Below are positions 55,093 to 64,000 of a stretch of 64,000 nt of DNA, one piece after another. The position numbers and the translations under genes were made by a program. The notes under the pieces were generated by a model that saw only the letters and a program-made list of their open reading frames with translations, was not told the origin of the DNA and made no database searches. The stretch comes from Anoplolepis gracilipes. Lineage: Eukaryota > Arthropoda > Insecta > Hymenoptera > Formicidae. Position 1 is the first letter of the stretch. Each line of letters begins with the position of its first letter. Where the stretch lies: NCBI RefSeq assembly GCF_047496725.1, contig NW_027328671.1:456001-520000 (forward strand), given 5' to 3'.

Positions 55093-56284
55093 GTGCGGGC
55101 AGCGAGGACATATTAGCCGTACATGTACTAAGGAAGCAGGCAAACCGGCTGAGTCAACGAGTCATGTAGTTCAAAAATTAAAAGAACCCGGGAAGGACGT
55201 GACAACGACGTATACGGTATCGACTCCGATGGAAGGAACATGGGGTAGCGAGGAAGAAGGAGCGTGCGTACAAGTGTGTGCGAAAAAGAAGCTGGACCTG
55301 AGGCTACGAGGTTTGATTGACACCGGGAGCTCCGTAAGTTTTGTGAGGTAAACAATTTGCGAGGAACACTTTTCTGAGAAAATTAGTGATATTGATCCGT
55401 CGTGAAAGTTTAACGGCGTAAATAATTCAAAGATAGTAGTGATAGGAAAAATTGTTGCCAATATAGGGTTGTATGAATTGCCAAACGTTTACTTTCCGAC
55501 CGAATTGTACGTGGTGCCCGATAGCACCATGGGCGTAGATATATTATTGGGCAGAGCGTTCATAAATAACCCGCGATTAAAGATTTGCATAGAAGGCGGC
55601 AAATATTCGTTTAAAGAAAACGAGACGGTAATGGGAACAGTGCATGCTGTTTTTTTAATGAACGCGGTGGAAAAGTCGGATAAAGGTGACGCGATAATTA
55701 ATAAGTTAGATGCGAATCTTCCAGTTAGCGAGCGAACGGAACTGAGCGACATGATTGAATATGTAAATGCGTTTAACGTCAAACCGATCCAAAATGACTA
55801 TTGTGAGAGAGTAAAACCGAAAAATGATTTATTATATAAATATGTGCCGCGTAAGATGTCGAGGTCCGAGCGTAAAGAGTTGGACGTTACCGTTGAGAAT
55901 AAAATTAAAAGAAAAATAATAAGGCCTAGCATATCGCCGTATCGCGCGCGCGAAGTGTTAGTGTCGGAAAGAAATGGTCAAAAGAGTCACAAGCGTTTAA
56001 CTAAATATAAAGAAGGCGATTTAGTTATGGCACGGATAATGAAACATAAACCAAGCGAAAACCGGGAGTTAAAACCGAAATTTAAAGGCCCGTACCGCAT
56101 CAAGAAAATACCAGACGAAAACCAATATGTGAACAAAGATGTGCCAGGTTTTAATTTGACGCAGACGCCTATAAATACAATATTGTCAGCAGACAAGATA
56201 AAACCATACATTCATGTCGCGCCGCAAAATCCGGAGACAAATATAGAAACAGAGTCAGAATCAGAAGATGAAAATTTATTGTAA
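55093..56284 (+). pseudogene. pol remnant: protease plus fused RT start and integrase tail
   Basis: After gag, a frame encodes the second knuckle and an aspartic protease active site LIDTGSSVSFV near 55312-55346. After a stop, the frame 55439-56284 continues the protease (GVDILLGRAFI), then passes from the start of reverse transcriptase (ENKIKRKIIRPSISPY, near 55890-55940) directly to an integrase C-terminal tail (EGDLVMARI...KPKFKGPYRIKKI). RT, RNase H and the integrase core are missing. It ends in an acidic tail (SESEDENLL). A large internal deletion is the simplest explanation. Confidence 0.8.
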
Positions 56285-56478
56285 TAGAAAATTCACGTGC
56301 ATATGTAGTACATAAGTATCGTAGTTGTAAGAGTAGTAATAAGTGCGTTAATTATAGTAGATAATAGAGTTAAATTTTTAATTGTTCCATTGGCCTGTAA
56401 GATAGAATTAAGCGTAAACGAGCCCGTACGATATCTACCGCAAGTTCGAGACGAACTTATTGTCAGGAAGGCCGAAGC

Positions 56479-56948
56479 TGTAAGCGCCTAAGACAAAGAT
56501 GATGATAAAAGAGAAATTGTAGAAAATCGAATGGTCTACCGACGACGCGCCAAAACAACAAACACGAGATTTGCAGGAAAATAGGTCGATGTAAATAGTG
56601 AAGGTCGAAATAAGAAGACGGTAGAGATTCGAAAAAGACGAACAGTAGACAGATGTTGTTGAGCTCTCGGAGTAGTCCGTCATAAAGGTAAAAAAGCAAA
56701 GATTAAGGCTCGTGGAGGAGCGCGAATAAAGTGTGAAAAGACATCGGTCAGATCGTGTTAAATCGAACTATGTGCTTGCGATAGATATTTGCGACGATTT
56801 ATAATTCTATTCTTTTCTTTTTTTTTGTAAATTGCATCCGTGTAATTCTTGCCAATTTGAATCTTATATTAAACCTCTTTCTTGTATATATCACAAGTGT
56901 AATTTCATTTAATAACCATTGCTCAAATATCCTGGACATATTCTTACA
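56479..56948 (+). repeat. 3' LTR
   Basis: 470 bp, TGTAAGCGCC...CATATTCTTACA, paired with 53301-53767. Preceded by a short purine stretch (CAGGAAGGCCGAAG) that may be the polypurine tract. Confidence 0.85.
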
Positions 56949-57620
56949 ACTCTTCCGACAACGACTCCTGACATTCAATTGTAGAATTGTAGAAAATAGT
57001 CTAATTAAAGTTAATTTGAGATATTAATAACATTTAACTCAGCTGCTTGCTATTTAATTTAATGTTTAATATCAATCAAATGTAATAATTGGCTAATAAA
57101 CTGTTATTCCGTCGACACATGCACGATGATTTTTAGTTGCTTTTCGTATCAACATTGCTCAATATCGACGATTACACGAATTTCACAAATTGAAACAAAA
57201 ACAATATGTAGATTTTTAAATAAAAGCTTAGATTGTGGATCTTAATTAATGCTTGATATAATTGATGTAGTGTACTATATGTATACATAAATGTTGTAAA
57301 ATAAGAAAAAAAATAAAAGCATTACAAACAAATTATGTGCCAATCATGTAAGCTTGCTAAATGATTTTTTTAGCGATTATTTGTTATTTAAAATCTGCTT
57401 TTGTTCAATGATGCTTAAAATACAGGGTACATTAATGCAAATGTTAAAAAATCATTTTAAATATATAATATATAAAAAAAGGTAGCACTCGCAAGACGAT
57501 TTTATGTATAACAGAGTTAACAAAATCATTACAATAAAGTGGCATGTTAATGCGTAACAGAAGCAGAAGCGATTGTTAAAAGATTATTGTGAAAGAAATT
57601 GTCATTGAAACATGAAGCGG
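56949..57620. other. Intergenic or intronic, no exon recognised
   Basis: Downstream of the LTR element, where the next CNPPD1 exon would be expected, none was recognised. Confidence 0.45.
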
Positions 57621-57712
57621 ATTTGTGATGTGCTTTATATGCCATCAATAATAAGGTATTACTATTTATGTACGTACATGTGTGTGTGTGTGTGTGTGTG
57701 TGTACACACACA

Positions 57713-57752
<40 letters not shown>

Positions 57753-57810
57753 TGTACTTACATAAATAGTAATACCTTATTATTGATGGCATATAAAGCA
57801 CATCACAAAT
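57621..57810. mobile_element. Palindromic foldback with (GT)n/(ACGC)n core
   Basis: About 58-60-bp arms, ATTTGTGATGTGCTTTATAT at 57621 and its exact inverse ending at 57810, flank a (GT)n run (57682-57703), an (AC)n run and an (ACGC)n run (57710-57752). A related fragment with AGTAATAAGGTATTACTATT lies near 60347-60400. The perfect arms predict a strong cruciform or hairpin. Confidence 0.75.
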
Positions 57811-58195
57811 ATATATATATACATATATCACAGTGCTTACACCTGTGCACTTTACAACAAATGTTTAATATCTTTTCCAGAAAATAAAGTATGTTACTTG
57901 CCAGAATGATATAAGAAGAAAACCGCGCTCAGACATTATGTAATAAGCAAATTGTTCGTATTTCTTTTTTTCTTATTTTTCAATTTTATGAATTTGCATT
58001 ATGTTTCTTAAACAATTTTTTCGTGTAAGTATCTTTATTCACATCAGCATTTAATGGGCGTGTAACATTTATTGTTATATGTAATTGATATTTCCTGTCT
58101 TGCAATATTCTTTCACATTGTTGCTTTCTTTACATGAAGGGATATTAAAAAAAAATTGCTTCGTGTGTTTTATTCACAAATACAATCTTGTTGCA
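57811..58195. other. AT-rich spacer upstream of WD40-like exons
   Basis: No coding signal. Confidence 0.45.
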
Positions 58196-59826
58196 TGTTG
58201 ATCAAGCAATATCGATCGTTGGCTGGAGGTATTGATACACTGGCAATGAATTCTAAATATATTTTATTGTCTAGTTGCAAGAAAACGATATATGTTTGGG
58301 AAAAGAAAACCGTAAAAGTGAAAAAATCTATACCGGTAATATTATTTGCATGTTTTAATATATTGAGAAAAGAAAACATATATGATATCACAGATAATTG
58401 TATATGCCAAGCGATGTATCGTACATCAACATGCAGCAATAACATTATATTTTCGTCGAGACAGTAATGGTAGGCTGCACATATTAAATCCAAATAACTT
58501 TGAAATAATAAAATCTTATTTTATTGAACACACAGACAAAATAATAGGAGTGCATTCGACGCACGGACTTGTAATTTGTTGGCCAGATAAAAAATTTTTG
58601 AAATCAAAACAATTTATGTGTTGTGGTGGATCCGTAGGACTCGAAATTCTCACAGTGCCGTCTTTGGAACAAGCTAAAATATATGCAGCTTAGCATCACT
58701 GTCTCTGACGAAAATACAAACCGCAACTTTGAACTATTAAAATCTTATTCTATTGGACATACAAGGAGAATAACAGGAGTGCATTTGATGCACGGAAATC
58801 TGATCACAAGTTCCGGAGATGGCACTGTGAGAATTTCGAGTCTTACGGGTCCACCGCAACACATAAATTGTTTTGATTTCAAAAATTTTTTACCTGGCCG
58901 ACAAATTACAAGAGTAAGTATTACGCATTATACAAAGAAATTTTATATAAAGATGGAAAGTAAAAATATATAAACGCTTTTGCGTGAGAAATGTAAAATA
59001 AAGTTTGAAAATAATTTCTTATTTGAACGGTAAAAGTTGACAAAAACTTACATCTCACGGATTATTTTCATTTCATATATTATATATGAGGGAACATTTT
59101 TAAGTAATATACGTTTTGAAGTTTGTGGCGTTCTTTTTTGATCCCTAAAATGTACGGTTTTAGAATATTATAAAAATGATGAAAATATTTTTAGAAAACA
59201 GTTCCAATGACTTTAACCTTAACATTCATATTCAATACTTTTATCAGAAAGTAAAACCGATGGCTTAGTCCATGTTTATTTTATAATAAAGTATAAGGTG
59301 ATATAAAGTAAAGTAATGCGTCTTAAAGAAGCCGTTATTGAATAGAATGCTCGGTAGATTTCGTGTAATTAATTATCGCATCTTTCATTATCGCGTCTTT
59401 CATAATCGCCAATGAAGAAGTACGTGTGTTTGTCAAGTTTGCGCGCGCGCTGAATTAAATTATAATAAATTGATTTAAACTGTTTCGAGATGTTTTACAT
59501 TTCGGTTCCTCTCACACAGTCAAATACAAATGGTTAATGTGGCGTTAATCGAATGCGAGGTTATAGTGTATTACTTAGGAATGTAATCTCTATAAAATAT
59601 ATGTCAAAATGAAAATAATCCATGACATATACATCTTTATAAACGTTTAACTTAATATCTTCTAATGCATTTATAAATTTATCCTCTCAACGTTGATGTT
59701 ATAATAAAAAATATTTTTTATTGTTTTTAAACTTTTTTTCAGATGGATTACAAAAATAGTGTACTCGAGATATCCGATGGTACAAAAATTATCATATGTC
59801 AAGCCAATTATTTAAGAGAAGATTAA
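58196..59826 (+). CDS. WD40-repeat gene, several exons, integrity uncertain
   Basis: Exon-like pieces: A, ending KKTIYVWEKKTVKVKKSIP at 58335 before a GT; a 58-bp intron; B, from 58394 in the same phase with LHILNPNNFEIIKSYFIEHT and KIIGVHSTHGLVI; C, around 58690-58913 with RNFELLKSYSIGHTRRITGV, HLMHGNLITSSGDGTVRIS and ending ITR|GTAAGT; D, after TTTTTTTCAG at 59743, MDYKNSVLEISDGTKIIICQ... to a TAA at 59824. B and C are diverged repeats of the same WD-type motif. B stops before C (near 58691), so an intron boundary or a disruption lies between them. The 5' end is unclear (pieces before 58196 lack support). WD40 assignment rests on the GH-x-x-x-I-T-G-V ... L-I-T-S-S-G-D-G-T-V-R-I pattern. Confidence 0.5.
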
Positions 59827-61105
59827 TCAATATATAATTTCTATAATTGATAATTGTTATATAGATAAAATCAGGTTAGGTTACAAATGTAATGGAACAA
59901 TTTAAATTATGCGGATTTCCCAATGTAATCGGAGAAATGATTTTGGATAGGAATTTATACGCGGAAAATGCAAGATTGTACAAAAGATTTCTTTTAAGAT
60001 AACTCTTACACTTATTTTATTTATATTAATTAATAATATTGTATATTTGCACATCGCACAGCAATTATTTCTGATCGATAATATTAAACAAATTAGTCCC
60101 TCTCTCTATTTTAATAATTATTTAGGACTTAAATAAATAGAAACAAATTCGTAGTTTAGATATCCGCGTAAATTTTGTTGAGCTGTTACATGGGGTGAAA
60201 TATAATACATAATAAAACAGATACATATAATATTTCTTTTTTCTAAAATTTTATAAACTATGGTAAATTTTAAGTATATCTTATTTAAATAAAAAAAACA
60301 CAAGAATAGATCACACGCATTAAACCACATGTTATTTATTAAATAGTAATAAGGTATTACTATTTATGTACGCACATGTGTGTATATATATACACAATAT
60401 TATACATATATACATTTGTGGTTTATTTATTGCGCATAATTTACATGTTGCAATACTTAATAATTCTGATAAATATTATCACGTAATTTAATTTTTTTTC
60501 TCTTGTAAAATTGTATTTATAATAATCACATCGATTTTTATACATTTTTGTTTTTTTTTTAATATATATTTATCTTATATTTTTAAACACTAACTTTAAT
60601 CATTATCCCATATCCCTCTCCCCCCTTCAAACAATTTTTGATGAAGTAATATTTCGTAATTTAAGGAATGAAAAAAAATACGTTTTAAATCAGTATGACT
60701 TGTATTACAAAATCATACCAAATAAGTAATAAATTAAAATTAATATTCCATATAAATAAAATTATAATTGAATAAACCAGTTAAATTCTACACTAGAAGA
60801 ATCTTTTAATTTATCAGTTGATTTGGATCATTGGCACAAATTGACTTCAATCTTTCACGGCCGTCTATGACAGATATTCCAGAGGGAAATCCGCAACGTT
60901 CCGTCTATGAAGAAGGACGAAAGCGTCTAGTGACCGTTTTTTCGATTATTTTATGAGTCAATTCCCTTCTATTCTATATCCTTCTCTCGAAGATTCATTT
61001 ATCATAGGTTCTGATCCGTGAATTTTACACGCGGTCCTGACAGAAAGCTATCCTAATACATTATTCCATGGTATATCTCAGGTCGAGTTTTATAGTTTTA
61101 TAATT
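59827..61105. other. Intergenic, no gene recognised
   Basis: AT-rich; includes the related palindrome fragment near 60347-60400 and a short GC-richer stretch 60850-61030 that is probably promoter-proximal to the next gene. Confidence 0.5.
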
Positions 61106-63193
61106 ATGATGAGTGCTAATTTAGAATATGAAAAAGATGATATCAATAATAACTATAAACTCAGTTCAAATAGTGATATAACAAATTATAACATTGAAAT
61201 AGAGAGTGATAAACAAAATAAAAGTGATAATAAGGAGTTCAAGGAGTTCAATTTCCTTATCAAAAAGGGACCACTAAGCAAACGGCCTACTGACCTAGTA
61301 AAAGCGACTTTCGAGGTTGTTGACAGACCCTGGGTTTTGCACAGTTTGTTCGAGTCGAAAACGCTCGAGATAATAAGCGCGATTCAACAAGGGTAAGTAA
61401 CGTTCTTCCACCGACTAATCCTTTCTCGAGTGTAGATGTAACACATTTACGAAATTTACTTTTATATTTTTCATAAGTTCACAAAATTATAGAGAATTGA
61501 AAACATTGATTGCATTGCTTTCTTCGCATTTCTGCGGGAGATCGTACTTATAAACGCGCGCGCGCGCGCGCGCGTGCGTGTGTGTGTGTGTGTCTGGTGT
61601 GTGTGTGTTTGTGTTTGTGTGTGTATGTATGGTGTAAATTAAAAAAATTTTGAAATATTTAACTCAAATATACATACATACACAAAACACAGCATATACT
61701 TATATGTATATAAATCAGTATTTTATATATGCGTAATTTAAAAAAACTTAATATATTTTTAAACAATTACTTACCAAAAATAAAAAAAAAGTCTATCCAG
61801 AAAATTATTATAAAAGAAAGTATAAGTAATAGAAAGTAATAAGATTGTATAATGCATATTTTAATTTTTTAAATAAATAATTGCAGAAAAAAGTTGCTAC
61901 AATATATAAATATGTTATTGCTTAAATCTGTCATTTTTACATAAATAATGATATAAAAAGTAGAAATTATAAACACTATAAAATTTATTAATTTTTTTAT
62001 TATATATGTGTATGTATTACGTTTAAATATCTAAGTTGTTATATTTAACGCATAATACGATTGTGCACTTTATAAATATATATTTGTCTATATATATTTT
62101 AATTTGTTTATAAATTTGCATAAAGAGCTCAGTTCCTTTAAGCTCAAAATTATTCTTTTTGTAGATAACTCCTTTCATAATCGTAAGTAATAGTTACGTT
62201 GCGAAAAACAATCTTGTATGTATGTTACGTATATATTTTTTTAAAAGAGACCGAAATTTTCTAAGTCTAAGAAATTCTCTAATTTTAAGAATAATAAATT
62301 TTTACACTTTTGAGCGAAAAGTAACAAATATTTTAGTTTTCGACCGCTCGCCATTATTATTTGTTTTTAATATCTTTGTTTGAAAGTTTCATTCTCTTTC
62401 TTTTTTATCATCTAAAATTACAATTTATAACTATTATAAAATTACAAGTTTTCTTGTACAATATAATTATTTAGCCAATTATTGCAAACATTATTACTTA
62501 TGTGCAGTTTAGACATCGAGTAAATGCACAATGCATTTCACGTTATCGAGTTATAAAGTTTTTGATAAATATTACAATTTTTTATTGTATTTATTTGTGA
62601 TTTAATAATTTCAAACACGTCATCCTGCTCGTCATGTTACACTTAACAAAATTAACATGACAAAATATACTGTATAGCGTACGCAATGTTTTATAAAATA
62701 ATGTTACATCGCTGCTACCTTTGTTACATCGCTGCTTTTTAGTTATAAAGAATCAAATTCTAATTCAAGTGAGACTGTTATCAATGAAAGTAAAAATAGT
62801 TAAATGAATTTTTTGACAGCTTGTGTTCAGTATAGAGTGTGTTAAATAGATACATGCGTTTGCAGAATAAAATCTTATTAAAAATAACGCTGATACTTAT
62901 CATAGTAATTACATTAAGATTTAATAACTAAATGTAAAGTGTATATAATTATACGCATAATTTTAATAATATATTTGAAGCCACCAAAGATACTTCCAAT
63001 TGAAACATTCTCCGTCGTGAACTCATTCATTGTACGCAAACGAGAGAATAATTTTTGTTGCGGGCCATTTGAACACTGTTCTAATCATCCATACTGTCAT
63101 TATGCATATTTGATTATCGTTTGCAGGATAAATCTGGACGATTCACACAATAGTAAAGTAGAATCAGCTCAGAGTACATCAAACGGATGCTGA
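61106..63193 (+). CDS. Host gene of unknown function, first exon and splice-compatible terminal exon
   Basis: Exon 1 (61106-61392) starts MMSANLEYEKDD, has a low-complexity Asn/Asp/Lys region and then a structured FNFLIKKGPLSKRPTDLVKA...VVDRPWVLHSLFE stretch, ending IISAIQQ before GTAAGT. A second exon after TTTGCAG (63127-63193) encodes INLDDSHNSKVESAQSTSN and stops; the split codon (GG+G) keeps the frame. Whether more exons lie between is unknown; the 1.7-kb intron is AT-rich. Not recognised. Confidence 0.5.
61557..61625 (+). repeat. (CG)n-(TG)n alternating purine/pyrimidine run
   Basis: GCGCGC... followed by GTGTGT..., an uninterrupted Z-DNA-prone tract of about 35 bp then degenerate GT repeats, in the first intron of the preceding gene. 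Confidence 0.85.
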
Positions 63194-64000
63194 TTCGGAA
63201 AGAATCGTCCTCTGTCCATCACTTGGATCATAAACTTTTTAATTTAGTCCATGTAAATATTAGCGTCACCAATGTTATCAAAAGTTGTCTAGCAATGTAA
63301 AAGTTGACTATTTAAGTTGATTGCTGGATTCGTTGATCATATTTTACTTGGGTATTCCGTTGAATACAGTTGCAGAGATCTCGGCGAGACACAACGTCGA
63401 AAATGCTGCCAAAAATATAGTCAGAGATTATTTCCAAATTAACGCAAATTAACCATTCTGAGGCAGACAAAGACAGCAATAAAAATCTTCTATCTTGTGT
63501 CCACATTGGCAATGCAGTGATACACAGTACAGTGTAGACTATTCCAGATTTGCAGGAAGAGTCTCGACGATGTGATTCGAAGATCAAATGAAAAATTGCT
63601 CATCAATCTCTGTAATGATGAACGTCTGCTATGAAAAACAGAGGTTGTTCTGTGCAACCAATTATGTTTTTCAATAACCACACGAGTCTACGTAAACTCG
63701 CATTGCAACAGCTTGCGCAGAGACGATCCTTAAAAGATGTGATTTACAGAATTTTCTTTGCTAAATAAATAATCTGTGCATCTAAAAATGTCCACTGGAT
63801 CTGTTAATTACATAAGTCTTCCATATAGATGTTAAACTTAGTTTTCGCCAGTTTTCTGTTGTATAAAAAATACAAAATATTTTTCATCGTTTTCTATTAT
63901 TTTTTACCATCTTTCTGATAAAAATTGGATTTTGCGACGACAAAATGAGTTGTTTTTTGAATCAAGCCATCCATCCACCCATTTTTGAACTTCTTTGTAA
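63194..64000. other. 3' flank, no gene recognised
   Basis: Minus-strand frames (63312-63681) have no recognisable domains. No element ends seen. Confidence 0.45.

Larger units (their letters stand above)
53301..56948 (+). mobile_element. Ty3/gypsy LTR retrotransposon, internally deleted (3.65 kb)
   Basis: Two LTRs (53301-53767 and 56479-56948) with TG...CA ends flank gag, protease and a fused remnant of pol. It begins 28 bp after the CNPPD1-like donor, that is, inside the presumed intron. Flanking 4-5 bp do not match (ATAG versus ACTC), so no target duplication is seen; this may reflect recombination between copies. The element lacks RT and integrase cores and cannot move on its own. Confidence 0.85.

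Noticed and set aside
53301..56948. Target duplication of the LTR element
   Set aside because: Flanking bases (ATAG/ACTC) do not match in any 4-6 bp register.
57547..57887. Cys/Val-Ala-Arg repeat peptides on both strands
   Set aside because: Translations of (GT)n and (ACGC)n in the palindrome.
62939..63193. 84-codon frame starting at 62939
   Set aside because: Only the part after the acceptor at 63126 is frame-compatible with the upstream exon; the rest is intron-like.

Overview
The window is AT-rich eukaryotic nuclear DNA from an insect, most likely a hymenopteran and probably an ant. The evidence is GT-AG introns of about 58-111 bp, a TATA/TCAGT-type core promoter, two tandem truncated vitellogenin-like genes, a CNPPD1-like cyclin fragment, and many short hymenopteran-style transposons. 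No tRNA, rRNA, CRISPR array or bacterial operon was seen.

Layout. 0-6.7 kb: two minus-strand vitellogenin-like genes sharing a 31-nt signal-peptide exon; the first runs off the left edge and the second ends after the N-terminal sheet region (Vg-like-C type). 6.7-22 kb: intergenic DNA packed with small non-autonomous transposons: piggyBac-type elements with TTAA sites, hAT-type MITEs with perfect 8-bp target duplications, Tc1 remnants, THAP-domain fragments and a foldback with 660-750 bp arms. 22.07-25.11 kb: three tandem units of about 940 bp, each carrying small exon-like pieces of a C2H2 zinc-finger gene plus a Penelope-type reverse transcriptase fragment.

26.55-49.64 kb: a decayed cut-and-paste transposon (150-bp TIRs, DDE transposase with a C-terminal Cys/His finger, several disruptions) interrupted by a full-length 19.8-kb Polinton/Maverick at 26856-46662. 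The Polinton has AG...CT termini, a perfect 6-bp target duplication (CTGATA) and 1.5-kb TIRs. It carries the virion module (major and minor jelly-roll capsid proteins, adenovirus-type protease, packaging ATPase, PLA2-like protein) and the replication/integration module (protein-primed DNA polymerase B, chromodomain integrase), plus a dozen less-known genes. The polymerase gene has a 111-bp intron and one frameshift, so this copy is probably defective for self-replication although its ends are nearly identical. Genes lie in four blocks of alternating strand, with TATA boxes or repeats between blocks.

49.6-64 kb: an exon-like piece, a second copy of a 496-bp TTAA element, a U1-type zinc-finger exon pair, CNPPD1-like cyclin exons followed 28 bp later by a 3.65-kb internally deleted Ty3/gypsy LTR retrotransposon, a cruciform-forming palindrome, a WD40-repeat gene of uncertain integrity and a host gene of unknown function with a splice-compatible terminal exon.

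The most unusual content is the nested Polinton: TIRs that contain the 3' end of a gene, an intron whose in-frame translation mimics a membrane helix, duplicated small genes, an uncharacterised gene set and internal inverted repeats made from a polymerase-gene fragment.
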